This document shows, piece after piece, positions 45,134-53,831 of a stretch of 64,000 nucleotides of DNA (positions within the stretch are counted from its first letter, which is position 1; each line of letters opens with the position of its first letter). The position numbers were made by a program, and so were the translations under genes. The stretch comes from Bombella favorum (GTDB lineage: Bacteria; Pseudomonadota; Alphaproteobacteria; Acetobacterales; Acetobacteraceae). The notes under the pieces were generated by a model, which was not told where the DNA came from, did not search any database, and saw only the letters and a list, made by a program, of their open reading frames with translations. The stretch is taken from positions 186,001 through 250,000 of the forward strand of contig NZ_NWUS01000003.1 of NCBI RefSeq assembly GCF_014048475.1, written 5' to 3'.

Positions 45134-46573
45134 ATGTCTGATAAGAACATCATCCGCACGACCGCAGGTGCGCCGTGGGTCAGCAACCAGGACAGCAAGT
45201 CTGCCGGTCCTCGTGGTCCGCTGCTGCTGGAAAACTATCAGCTGATTGAGAAGCTCGCTCATCAGAATCGTGAGCGTATTCCGGAACGTACCGTGCACGC
45301 CAAGGGCGTTGGTGCTCACGGAACGCTGACCATCACCAAGGACATCACGAAGTACAGCTGTGCATCTATCTTCTCCAAGGTTGGCAAGAAGACGGACATG
45401 TTTCTGCGTGCTTCTACCGTGGCTGGTGAGCGTGGCGCTGCCGATGCCGAGCGTGACGTACGCGGTTGGGCACTGAAGTTCTACACCGAGGACGGTAACT
45501 GGGACCTGGTGGGTAACAATACCCCGGTCTTCTTCGTCCGTGATCCTATCAAGTTCCCGGACTTCATCCACACGCAGAAGCGTCATCCCCGCACGAACCT
45601 GCGTTCTGCAACGGCCATGTGGGATTTTTGGTCCCTCAGCCCGGAGAGCCTGCATCAGGTGACCATCCTGATGTCTGACCGTGGTATCCCCAAGGGTATC
45701 CGCAACATGAACGGGTATGGCAGCCATACCTATTCCCTGTGGAATGCCAAGGGTGAACGCTTCTGGGTGAAGTTCCACTTCAAGACCCAGCAGGGCCATG
45801 AGTTCTATACGACCGAGGAAGCTGCTGAGGTCGTGGCCAAGACCCGTGAATCCACTCAGGAAGACCTGTACGAGAACATCGAGAAGGGGAACTTCCCCAA
45901 ATGGACGTTCTGCATTCAGGTGATGGATGAGGAAGAGGCCGAGCGCGTCAACTTCAACCCGTTTGATGTGACCAAGGTTTGGTCTCACAAGGACTATCCG
46001 CTGATCGAAGTTGGTGAGCTGGAACTGAACCGGAACCCGGATGATTATTTCTCCGAGGTTGAGCAGGCTTCCTTCTCTCCTTCCAATATCGTGCCGGGTA
46101 TTGGTTTCTCACCGGATAAGATGCTTCAGGGTCGTATCTTCGCCTATGCGGATGCTCACCGCTATCGTGTCGGTACGCATTATGAATCCCTGCCGATCAA
46201 CCGCCCGAAGATCGCCGTGAAGAACTATCACCTTGATGGTGCCATGCGCTTTGATGCGCCGAAGCGTGGTGATGGTGATTATTATGAGCCGAACTCCTTC
46301 GGTGGCCCGGTGGAAGACAAGGCTGCGATGGAACCGCCGCTGCGTGTAAGCGGGGACGCCACATATTACGATCACCGTAGCGATGGCGATGATTTTGCAC
46401 AGCCTCGTGCTCTGTTCCATCTGTTCGATGATGCGCAGAAGCAGCGTCTGTTCAACAACATTGCCGGTGCTATGGCCGGTGTGCCGCAGAACATCATCGA
46501 CCGTCAGCTGGGTCTCTTCGAGAAGATCGACCCTGCCTATGCTGAAGGTGTCCGCAAGGCACTGAAGGGCTGA
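45134..46573 (+). CDS. katA: Haem catalase (clade 3, KatA-like)
   Basis: About 479 residues from the ATG at 45134 (AGGAG upstream). Catalytic His in [12 protein letters not shown], Asn in [13 protein letters not shown], and haem-ligand Tyr in [14 protein letters not shown]. It decomposes hydrogen peroxide in the cytoplasm. Codons are strongly biased (CGT, CTG, AAG dominate), as in very highly expressed genes. Catalase abundance fits an obligately aerobic, oxidase-rich life style. Own promoter; terminator follows. Confidence 0.96.
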   Translation: MSDKNIIRTTAGAPWVSNQDSKSAGPRGPLLLENYQLIEKLAHQNRERIPERTVHAKGVGAHGTLTITKDITKYSCASIFSKVGKKTDMFLRASTVAGERGAADAERDVRGWALKFYTEDGNWDLVGNNTPVFFVRDPIKFPDFIHTQKRHPRTNLRSATAMWDFWSLSPESLHQVTILMSDRGIPKGIRNMNGYGSHTYSLWNAKGERFWVKFHFKTQQGHEFYTTEEAAEVVAKTRESTQEDLYENIEKGNFPKWTFCIQVMDEEEAERVNFNPFDVTKVWSHKDYPLIEVGELELNRNPDDYFSEVEQASFSPSNIVPGIGFSPDKMLQGRIFAYADAHRYRVGTHYESLPINRPKIAVKNYHLDGAMRFDAPKRGDGDYYEPNSFGGPVEDKAAMEPPLRVSGDATYYDHRSDGDDFAQPRALFHLFDDAQKQRLFNNIAGAMAGVPQNIIDRQLGLFEKIDPAYAEGVRKALKG

Positions 46574-46616
46574 TAGGCTTTTTGATCCACCTTCTGGCTC
46601 TTCCGGAAGAGGGATT

Positions 46617-46660
46617 AAAAAAGGTCCTCTGGGTAACCATTCCCGGAGGACCTTTTTTTT
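46617..46660. terminator. Bidirectional terminator after katA
   Basis: A 13-bp inverted repeat (arms 46617-46629 and 46646-46658) starting with A-rich and ending with T-rich sequence. It serves katA and may also serve the convergent 46677 gene. Confidence 0.85.
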
Positions 46661-46676
46661 ATGGGTTATGCTCGGA

Positions 46677-47327
46677 TCAGCCTATCCGGCGAGCCGTGAA
46701 ATCGTGCATTTGACCAAAAGAGAGGGAGAGTTCCTGCCCTGGTAAAAGTTGGCCAAGCTGGGTGAGTGTATCCAGATGCTCAGCCAGATGGAACGTAACA
46801 TCCCCTAATGTCAGCTGGTGGGGTCTATTGGGCAGGAAAAAGGCTGGGCCAATGGCGGTTCCGTCATGAGTTTGAATAGTGGCTAGTTCCCGATCAAACA
46901 TCATGGCTAGCCCGAACAGAGCTTCGGCTGTTAGGGGTAGGAAAACATCATTTTCTGTTATGAGAGAGGCATCGAAATGGACTTCATGCATTTCCGGCCC
47001 GATGCCAACCCAGTGCTGCATAGCTTCCGAACAGCGTAAGGCAATGATGTTCGGCATGATGGGAACGACATCCACGTCCGGCAGGGGAAAGGGGAGAGAA
47101 ACCTGTTTCCGGAAATGCGCCCTAACGGAAGGATTGTCCTGATTCTTCTGCGGTAGGGGGGCTTCGAGATGGAGGCTCAACCCCGGCATTATTCTGGTGT
47201 CGAATAGTTGACGGATAACCCTGTCATTAAGGGTATCATGACCCAGCATCTGCCCCGTTGTATCCAATAGCCATAGGGGAGGGGGAGGAGATGCAGGCGG
47301 TTCGTGATCAGTCTGATGGATGTTCAT
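46677..47327 (-). CDS. Hypothetical protein, unrecognised
   Basis: 216 residues, no membrane segment or signal peptide. The N-terminus is Pro-rich (EPPASPPPPLWLLDTTGQ). The body alternates hydrophobic and polar stretches with several His, e.g. RCSEAMQHWVGIGPEMHEVHFDASL and LTLGDVTFHLAEHLDTL. I do not recognise a family. Leftward, 100 bp downstream of the pirin gene and followed by the katA terminator. A parS-like site lies just upstream. Confidence 0.6.
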   Translation of the reverse strand: MNIHQTDHEPPASPPPPLWLLDTTGQMLGHDTLNDRVIRQLFDTRIMPGLSLHLEAPLPQKNQDNPSVRAHFRKQVSLPFPLPDVDVVPIMPNIIALRCSEAMQHWVGIGPEMHEVHFDASLITENDVFLPLTAEALFGLAMMFDRELATIQTHDGTAIGPAFFLPNRPHQLTLGDVTFHLAEHLDTLTQLGQLLPGQELSLSFGQMHDFTARRIG

Positions 47328-47368
47328 GAAAAAGGCAGCTCCCTGACAAGATCGCCTACAGGCTTATA

Positions 47369-47384
47369 TGTTCCACGGGAAACA
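47369..47384. other. parS-like site (two mismatches from classical)
   Basis: TGTTCCACGGGAAACA, intergenic between the 46677 gene and the pirin gene. The 5th base is free in the TGTTNCACGTGAAACA consensus, leaving one deviation (G for T). Confidence 0.45.
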
Positions 47385-47427
47385 TTCCAGAGGTCTGGCC
47401 GTTTTTTCAAGCAGGGAGCTTGCTTGA

Positions 47428-48129
47428 TCAGGGAGCTGTATCAACTAGAACAATTTCTGTGTCGTCCAATGCCTCAAGCGTGATGGTTTCTTCCTCGCTG
47501 ATGGCAACACCGCTGCGTGTGGTAACGTGCTGTCCGTTTAACAGCAGATTGCCGGATGCGAGAACGAGATACAGCATTCGACCTTTGGCAGGTGTGTAGT
47601 GGGATCGCTGCCCTTTTTGGAGAGTCAGTCCCAGAACACGGGCTTCGGTATGGATGGGCAATGCCCCTTCATCATCCGCATAGCCGGAGGCTAAAATAGT
47701 GAATTGGCCTGTTGTCTCCTGTTTTGGGAAACGTCTTGTCGCCCATGAAGGTTCATGACCTTTTTCTGTCGGAGTGATCCATATCTGAAATATCTGCGTG
47801 GGGATGGGCTCCAGGTTGTATTCACTGTGGAAGATACCTGTCCCTGCGGACATGACTTGTACATCCCCGGCTTCAGTCCGGCCTGTATTGCCGAGGCTGT
47901 CTCTGTGCGTAATGGCCCCACGGCGAACATAGGTGATGATCTCCATATCCTTGTGGGGGTGAGTGTCAAACCCTGTGTTAGGGGCGATGGTGTCATCATT
48001 CCAGACACGCAAACGGCCCCAGCCCATACGGTTTGGGTCAAAATAATGAGCAAAAGAGAAATGATGACGTGCATCCAGCCAACCATGATCAGCATGACCG
48101 AGTTGGGCGAAAGGGCGGATATCAATCAT
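47428..48129 (-). CDS. Pirin-family protein (YhaK-like)
   Basis: About 233 residues from the ATG at 48129. A bicupin: N-terminal metal-site motif FDTHPHKDMEIITYV with His/Glu ligands and SAGTGIFHSEYN, typical of pirins; the C-terminal cupin lacks metal ligands. Some pirins act as quercetinases or redox sensors; the physiological role is unclear. Divergent from a LysR regulator and near a WrbA quinone reductase, suggesting an oxidative/quinone stress response. Confidence 0.88.
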   Translation of the reverse strand: MIDIRPFAQLGHADHGWLDARHHFSFAHYFDPNRMGWGRLRVWNDDTIAPNTGFDTHPHKDMEIITYVRRGAITHRDSLGNTGRTEAGDVQVMSAGTGIFHSEYNLEPIPTQIFQIWITPTEKGHEPSWATRRFPKQETTGQFTILASGYADDEGALPIHTEARVLGLTLQKGQRSHYTPAKGRMLYLVLASGNLLLNGQHVTTRSGVAISEEETITLEALDDTEIVLVDTAP

Positions 48130-48287
48130 GGTATGAAACCTGCTGTTGTTGAAGATGGCCAAGCATGTAGGAATGGCCCTACTATTTCATAGGGAAATGA
48201 AAGAAAGGCACTGTTGCCAGATTTTATAGTATGATGAGGGGCTGGGTTATCTCAGCCCGCCTCAAGCACATGCGAAGGAATTAGAGA

Positions 48288-49205
48288 ATGAAGCTGCCGG
48301 ATTTCGAGGCTTGGGCAATTTTTGCCAAGGTGGCAGAGCGTGGCTCTTTTTCTCAGGCTGCTAAAGAGCTTCAACTCTCACCACCGACTGTTTCCAAAGC
48401 GGTGAGTCGTCTGGAGGAATCCCTCGGCGTTGCGCTGTTCAGCCGTAATTCTCGGCATATGTCCATTACGCAGGTAGGTCAGCGTGCGCTAGAGCGGGCT
48501 AATCGCATGTTTCTGGAAGCAGAACTGGCCGAAAATGAGGTCAGGGGTGGGGGCATCCAGCCTTCCGGACTTATCCGCATGACTGTGCCTACTACCTTTG
48601 GTCTGAGGTATGTAGCGGCTGTTCTGCCCTCTTTTCTGGAAGCTTACCCGGAGATTGATGTGTTCGTCAGTTTTACGGACACGCTGGCCGACCTTGTGTT
48701 GGAGGGGTACGACGTGGCGATACGGATCGCCACGCTTTCTGACTCGGCCCTTAAGGCGCGCAGAATATGTACAGTACGGCGTATTCTTGTGGCCTCGCCA
48801 GAGTATCTGAATCGTCTGGGCCGTCCGTCCCACCCTCAGGAATTGGAAGGCAGGAAAAGCTTTGTCTATGTCAACGGGGACACGTGCGGGGTCATCAGGC
48901 TGACCGAACGACAGACAGGGGAAAGTTATACGCTCTCTCAGTCGGCACGGTTTCAGTCTGATAATGGCGAGGGTTTTCTTCCCGCACTGGAGGCCGGTTT
49001 GGGCTTTGGGTTGCTGCCGGATTTCATGGTGAGTGATGCCATCAAGGAGGGGCGGCTGGAAGAAATGATGCCAGCATGGGGGGCAGAGGATATTGGGCTC
49101 TATCTTGTCACCACAGGTAATAAACTGCGCCCCCAAAGGGTAAGCCTGTTGATGGATTATCTTGTCAGACAATTCGAAACGCCGTCATGGCGGTTACCCG
49201 TTTAA
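48288..49205 (+). CDS. LysR-family transcriptional regulator
   Basis: 305 residues. N-terminal winged HTH (GSFSQAAKELQLSPPTVSK) and a C-terminal substrate-binding fold (TFGLRYVAAVLPSFLEAYPEIDVFV). AAGGA stands 9 nt upstream. It is transcribed away from the pirin gene, with a 158-bp shared upstream region, and precedes wrbA on the same strand; it probably controls one or both. The effector is unknown. Confidence 0.9.
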   Translation: MKLPDFEAWAIFAKVAERGSFSQAAKELQLSPPTVSKAVSRLEESLGVALFSRNSRHMSITQVGQRALERANRMFLEAELAENEVRGGGIQPSGLIRMTVPTTFGLRYVAAVLPSFLEAYPEIDVFVSFTDTLADLVLEGYDVAIRIATLSDSALKARRICTVRRILVASPEYLNRLGRPSHPQELEGRKSFVYVNGDTCGVIRLTERQTGESYTLSQSARFQSDNGEGFLPALEAGLGFGLLPDFMVSDAIKEGRLEEMMPAWGAEDIGLYLVTTGNKLRPQRVSLLMDYLVRQFETPSWRLPV

Positions 49206-49357
49206 GGGTTAAAATCAGAAGGGTGCCGGTATAGTTCCTTCAAAAACCGAAAGGCTTTCTTTCCTATTCTGGCATATTCAAACCCCAGAGGGCACGATAT
49301 CCCTAGAGTCAGTTAATGCCCCTGCTCAGAGGGGGCTGACCGGAAGGGACGACTATT

Positions 49358-49954
49358 ATGTCTAAGATTCTCGTGCTTTATTATTCGTCTTATGGCCATG
49401 TAGAGACCATGGCTCGTAGCGTTGCTGAAGGTGTACGTGCTGCGGGCGTGGAAGCCGTTGTAAAACGTGTGCCGGAGCTGGTTCCAGAAGAGGCCGCCAA
49501 GGCAAATCATTTCAAACTGGAGCAGGAAGCCCCGATCGCCACCCCGGCTGAACTTGCCGAGTATGATGGCATTATTGTAGGCGCCCCAACCCGCTTTGGG
49601 CGTCTACCGGCACAGATGGCCAATTTCTGGGATCAGACCGGTGGTCTTTGGGCCAATGGCAAGCTGATCGGCAAGGTCGGTGCGGTGTTTACCTCCTCGG
49701 CTACCCAGCATGGCGGTCAGGAAACAACGCTTTACTCTCTGATGTCTAACCTGCTGCACCACGGTATGGTCATTAGCGGTCTGCCCTACAGCTTCCAGGG
49801 ACAGATGCGGAATGATGAGATTGTCGGCGGTGCACCGTATGGTGCTACGACCATTGCTAATGGCGATGGCTCCCGCCAGCCAAGCGAGACAGAACGGGCA
49901 GGCGCACATTTCCTTGGGGAACATGTGGCTGGTCTGGTTAAAAAGCTAGCCTGA
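49358..49954 (+). CDS. wrbA: NAD(P)H:quinone oxidoreductase type IV (WrbA)
   Basis: 198 residues: flavodoxin-fold with FMN phosphate-binding [33 protein letters not shown], and [14 protein letters not shown]. It reduces quinones by two electrons, protecting from redox cycling. AAGGGA lies upstream. 152 bp behind the LysR gene; terminator follows. Confidence 0.95.
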   Translation: MSKILVLYYSSYGHVETMARSVAEGVRAAGVEAVVKRVPELVPEEAAKANHFKLEQEAPIATPAELAEYDGIIVGAPTRFGRLPAQMANFWDQTGGLWANGKLIGKVGAVFTSSATQHGGQETTLYSLMSNLLHHGMVISGLPYSFQGQMRNDEIVGGAPYGATTIANGDGSRQPSETERAGAHFLGEHVAGLVKKLA

Positions 49955-49990
49955 TTTCTCAGTTACCTTTGTTCACGCATAAGACCTTGA

Positions 49991-50020
49991 TGGGGGCCGG
50001 TTTCCGGCCTCCATTTTTTT
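49991..50020 (+). terminator. wrbA terminator
   Basis: A 10-bp stem with one G-T pair and a TTT loop, followed by seven T. Confidence 0.85.
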
Positions 50021-50028
50021 GTGGTCAC

Positions 50029-50044
50029 TGTTTCATGTGAAACA
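50029..50044. other. parS-like site (perfect palindrome)
   Basis: TGTTTCATGTGAAACA, identical to the site in rsmG. It lies in the gap between the convergent wrbA and mutY genes. Two identical 16-mers 20.5 kb apart are not expected by chance. Confidence 0.8.
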
Positions 50045-50045
50045 A

Positions 50046-51131
50046 TCAGCCCGTTACGGGTTTATGGTGCTGCCCGACCAGCAGGCATTTTTTCATCACG
50101 CTGGAGAGAATGGCCTTTTTAAGTGGACGAAACCGGCCATGTGCCGGATCAATCGGGTAGTTGCTCCTCTCAGGGAGTGTGCAGCCATAGACACGGACTA
50201 ACAACGTAAAATGGCTGAAGATGTGTTTGACCTCTCCGCAATCCTCCCATTGTGCCTGTATGGGCGCGCACTGGGTAAAGGCCGTTTCTGCTAGTTGAGC
50301 CGGAGATGGTGTAGAGCGTTCTTCAGACCACGGCGTGCCGGGGAGTTCATCCGTTCCCCCCAGTAACCCCTCTGGCGGACGTGAGTGGAGCAGGACGTTT
50401 CCTTCTGAATCAACGATACGGAAGAGAATGGCGTACCGTATAGGGCGGGGCTTTTTCTTCTGTCGTGCAGGCAGGGCCTCAGCCATGTTGCGGGCCTTGG
50501 CAAGGCAGCACTCTCGCCATGGGCAGGTCAGGCAGGAAGGAGACCGGGGCGAGCAGAGGCTCGCTCCGAGGTCGAACAGAGCCTGCGCAAAATCAGAGGG
50601 GCGGGCTTGCGCTGCCGGGTCATCATTCAGATGGCTAGCTAGTCGGGCCAGCAGAGGGCGGGATGTAGGTAGAGGGTCTTCCACGGCATTAAGCCGTGCT
50701 GTGATGCGCTCTACATTACCATCGACCGGGACGGTGGGACTATTGAAGGCAATGGCTGCAATAGCTCGGGAGGTATAGGCCCCGATGCCGGGGAGTTTCT
50801 GTAGGTCTTCAACTGTACGAGGAAAGGCTCCCAACCGATGGACAGCCTGGGCACAGGCATGGAGGTTCCGTGCGCGGGCATAATAACCTAGGCCGGCCCA
50901 AAGCTGGAGAACCTCATCCTGCGGGGCTTCTGCCAGAGCATCGACTGTCGGGAAGCGATTTAGAAAACGCTCGTAATAAGGAATGACCGTCTGCACGACA
51001 GTCTGCTGAAGCATGATCTCACTGAGCCATACATGATATGGATCAGCCTGCTGGCCGGGTGCTGCACGCCAAGGTAGGGTGCGGCGATGGCGGTCATACC
51101 AGTGGAGAAGAAGGGAAGCGTCAGGTGTCAC
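50046..51131 (-). CDS. mutY: A/G-specific adenine glycosylase MutY
   Basis: 361 residues. Helix-hairpin-helix LPGIGAYTSRAIAAIAF with catalytic Asp in VPVDGNVERI, catalytic Glu in LSEIMLQQT, the 4Fe-4S cluster Cys pattern C-x6-C-x2-C-x5-C (CSPRSPSCLTCPWREC), and a C-terminal Nudix-like domain. It removes A opposite 8-oxoguanine. Divergent from the DUF721 gene, a pairing frequent in Alphaproteobacteria. Confidence 0.95.
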   Translation of the reverse strand: MTPDASLLLHWYDRHRRTLPWRAAPGQQADPYHVWLSEIMLQQTVVQTVIPYYERFLNRFPTVDALAEAPQDEVLQLWAGLGYYARARNLHACAQAVHRLGAFPRTVEDLQKLPGIGAYTSRAIAAIAFNSPTVPVDGNVERITARLNAVEDPLPTSRPLLARLASHLNDDPAAQARPSDFAQALFDLGASLCSPRSPSCLTCPWRECCLAKARNMAEALPARQKKKPRPIRYAILFRIVDSEGNVLLHSRPPEGLLGGTDELPGTPWSEERSTPSPAQLAETAFTQCAPIQAQWEDCGEVKHIFSHFTLLVRVYGCTLPERSNYPIDPAHGRFRPLKKAILSSVMKKCLLVGQHHKPVTG

Positions 51132-51224
51132 GCCGGTGTCTATGACGAAGAAAAGAGGTCAGGGCAAGGGGAAGGTGCTGAACTGTTTCCGTCCATCCCG
51201 GGGATGATGGTATGAAGGCTGTAT

Positions 51225-51803
51225 ATGCAGCATGATGGAATGGGACCTATGGCAGACGAGACTAGCAGAAAAAGCCCCGCCCGTTCATCGGCTTCCGGGC
51301 AAGGGTGGAAAACGGACGACAAGGGGTGGACTGAACGACGCCGGGGCACAGCCCGTATGATCGGGGCATTTCTACCCTCGCTGACAAAACCCATTTTTCG
51401 GAAAAAATCGCCGCTTTATGTCCGGTTGCTTATGGAGTGGGATACGCTGGTTGGCCCTACGCTAGCGGAAGTGAGTGAGCCATGCCGCCTAAGGCCGGGT
51501 GTATTGACCATACGCTGTTGCGGCCCGGCGGCGGTGGAAATGCAATATGCAGCTCCCCGAATTTTAGCCAATATTAATACGGCCTACGGCCTCTATGGGG
51601 ATGAAGCCTTGCATTATATAAAGCTGGTGCAGGATCGGCCCGTCCAACGTAAGCCGTCTCGGCCTCCTCAGAAAAAATGGAAGAATGCTCCCCCAGTTCC
51701 CGTAAGCGGCATTGAGGATGACGAGCTGAAAGAAACGCTGGAGCGTCTGGGCGGCCATATTCGTGCGAAAAAGCAGGGGACAAAAAAAGCCCGCCACTTT
51801 TAA
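51225..51803 (+). CDS. DUF721 (DciA-like) protein
   Basis: 192 residues from the ATG at 51225; an ATG at 51249 is equally possible. The core (PLYVRLLMEWDTLVGPTLAEVSEPCRLRPGVLTIRC...SAPRI-like AAPRILANINTAYG) fits DUF721, the family that includes DciA, the bacterial helicase loader-type protein. C-terminal basic tail. Divergent from mutY. If it is DciA, it assists DnaB loading, which would suit an origin-proximal location, but DUF721 is broader. Confidence 0.78.
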   Translation: MQHDGMGPMADETSRKSPARSSASGQGWKTDDKGWTERRRGTARMIGAFLPSLTKPIFRKKSPLYVRLLMEWDTLVGPTLAEVSEPCRLRPGVLTIRCCGPAAVEMQYAAPRILANINTAYGLYGDEALHYIKLVQDRPVQRKPSRPPQKKWKNAPPVPVSGIEDDELKETLERLGGHIRAKKQGTKKARHF

Positions 51804-51870
51804 GAGTGGCAGGCTGGAGGCCCGTGTCCCTCGGCCCAAGGCGGAAGACACGGTAAAATGGGACGGTCTA

Positions 51871-52764
51871 TCAGTCGCTTACGATGTCGGAAGCCTTATA
51901 GCCTTGTGCGAAGAGGTGTGTCCGCATCCCGGTAAAGTTGACCTGTTGCTCAATCACCTGCCGCACATTCGGCTTGGCATGGTAAGCAATACCAAGGCCA
52001 GCCGCCTTGAGCATGGGGATGTCGTTTGCACCATCACCCGTTGTCAGGCTGGCAGAGAGCTTGACGCCTCGCTCGGCACAGATGGTTTCCAGATGTTCTT
52101 TCTTGGCATCCGGGCCGAGAATGTCACCAATCAGCTGACCGGTGATGATGCCATCCTTGATCTCAAGCTGATTGCCGTAGTGCTCATCAAAGCCGAGTGT
52201 CTTGGCGGCCCGTTCGGTGAACCAGTCAAACCCACCAGAGATGAGGGCCGTGCGAGCACCATTAGCCTTCATGGTATGCACTAGTTCCTTGATGCCGTCT
52301 GTGAAGGGGAGGTGCGCAAGAACGTCCTTCAGCAGGGATTCAGGGTGGCCCTTCAGCCCGATGGTGCGCTTGCGGAGGGATTCATCAAATTCCATCTCGC
52401 CATTCATGGCACGTTTGGTGATTTCGGCTACATAGTCACCCGTGCCCGTTGCCTTGGCCAGATCGTCCAGTGTTTCACCATCAAAGATGGTGCTATCCAT
52501 GTCGGACACAAGCACGGCTTTGCGGCGGCCACGGGTCTTGGTGAGAATGGCATCAACTTTGTAAGGAGCCAGGGCAGCACGGATTGTTGCAGGCGTGGCA
52601 TCACCGGGGCCGGGAGGCGGGCAGAAAATGTCAACGGCCTCACCTTCGGACAGAACGACCGGCGGTTCACCTTTGACAAGAGTGCGGGCAATGTCGATCG
52701 CCTCTTTGGGAAGAGTCCCATGGCGGCGATTGGCAACAAGAGTCAGAACACAGGGAAGGGACAT
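51871..52764 (-). CDS. serB: Phosphoserine phosphatase
   Basis: 297 residues. HAD motif I VLVSDMDSTIFDGETLDD, motif II SGGFDWFTE, motif IV GDGANDIPMLKAAGLGI. It releases serine from phosphoserine, the last step of serine biosynthesis. The N-terminal 75 residues take the place of an ACT-like regulatory domain. Convergent with the DUF721 gene; divergent from miaA. Confidence 0.95.
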   Translation of the reverse strand: MSLPCVLTLVANRRHGTLPKEAIDIARTLVKGEPPVVLSEGEAVDIFCPPPGPGDATPATIRAALAPYKVDAILTKTRGRRKAVLVSDMDSTIFDGETLDDLAKATGTGDYVAEITKRAMNGEMEFDESLRKRTIGLKGHPESLLKDVLAHLPFTDGIKELVHTMKANGARTALISGGFDWFTERAAKTLGFDEHYGNQLEIKDGIITGQLIGDILGPDAKKEHLETICAERGVKLSASLTTGDGANDIPMLKAAGLGIAYHAKPNVRQVIEQQVNFTGMRTHLFAQGYKASDIVSD

Positions 52765-52808
52765 GACATCTCTCGCTAAAAGATCAGAAGATATGGCAGA
52801 ATAAGTGT

Positions 52809-53792
52809 ATGAACTCTTCTGAAAACGCCCTCATTGTGGCGGGGCCGACCTGTTCGGGCAAGTCGGCTTTGGCCTTTCATTTGGCAGACCTGTATTGTGG
52901 TACGGTCATTAATGCGGATTCCATGCAGGTTTATAGGGAGCTGCGCATCCTCACAGCCCGCCCTAGTGAGGAAGAGGAAGCAGCTATTCCTCATCGTCTG
53001 TATGGCGTTTTACCCGCCGCTACGCCTGGTAGCGTAGCGTGGTGGCGGGAGCAGGTTTTGGCAGAAATGGCCGCTTGTCGTAAGGCTGGGCGGCTGCCGA
53101 TCCTCTGCGGGGGGACAGGCATGTACCTTCGGGCATTGACAGATGGCCTTGTGGAAGTGCCCGACCCCGGAGAGGAGGCCCGACAACAGGCCCGCACTTT
53201 GCTGGAAGAGATAGGCCCAGAGGCCCTACACGAAAAGTTGATGAAGGCAGACCCGCAGACAGCGTCTCAGCTTCATAAGCAGGATTCCCAGAGAATAAGT
53301 CGTGCGTGGGAGGTTTTCGTAGGGACAGGCCGGGGGTTGGCCTCGTGGCGGGAAGATAACACCTTGCCAGCTGCACCGTACCGTTTCATTTCGCTTCAGC
53401 TGGACCCTCCCCGGGATGAATTGCGGGCTGCCATTACGCAGCGTTTTGACGCTATGGTGGATGCAGGAGCGTTAGACGAAGTAGCGGCTTTGCGTGAGCA
53501 GAATTTGTCGCCCAGTCTTCCGGCTATGCGGGCCCATGGCGTGCCGGAATTGGGGCAAGTACTGGCAGGGCAAAGTAGCATGGAAGAAGCCAGACTGGCC
53601 GCAACCCGTGCTATTGGCCGTTATACCCGCCGGCAGGCTACATGGTTTCGCCACCATAGGTTGAGTCGGGAAGGTGATGGCGAAATAATATTTCAAAGAA
53701 CCAGCATAAAAGAGTTCTTTTTGGGTAAAAAAATGCAGGAAATTGAATATTTCATATCATCGAGAATTGACGGACCCGTTTCAGAGCGATAG
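52809..53792 (+). CDS. miaA: tRNA dimethylallyltransferase MiaA
   Basis: 327 residues. P-loop VAGPTCSGKSALAF, INADSMQVYRELRILTARPS, CGGTGMYLRAL and the TRRQATWFRHH-like motif (RYTRRQATWFRHH). It adds a dimethylallyl group to A37 of tRNAs reading UNN codons. The C-terminal 35 residues beyond the core are Lys/Ile-rich and unusual. Confidence 0.95.
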   Translation: MNSSENALIVAGPTCSGKSALAFHLADLYCGTVINADSMQVYRELRILTARPSEEEEAAIPHRLYGVLPAATPGSVAWWREQVLAEMAACRKAGRLPILCGGTGMYLRALTDGLVEVPDPGEEARQQARTLLEEIGPEALHEKLMKADPQTASQLHKQDSQRISRAWEVFVGTGRGLASWREDNTLPAAPYRFISLQLDPPRDELRAAITQRFDAMVDAGALDEVAALREQNLSPSLPAMRAHGVPELGQVLAGQSSMEEARLAATRAIGRYTRRQATWFRHHRLSREGDGEIIFQRTSIKEFFLGKKMQEIEYFISSRIDGPVSER

Positions 53793-53831
53793 AGCAGAAG
53801 CGTTGCGTTAATCGGCAAAAGGACAGATGCC

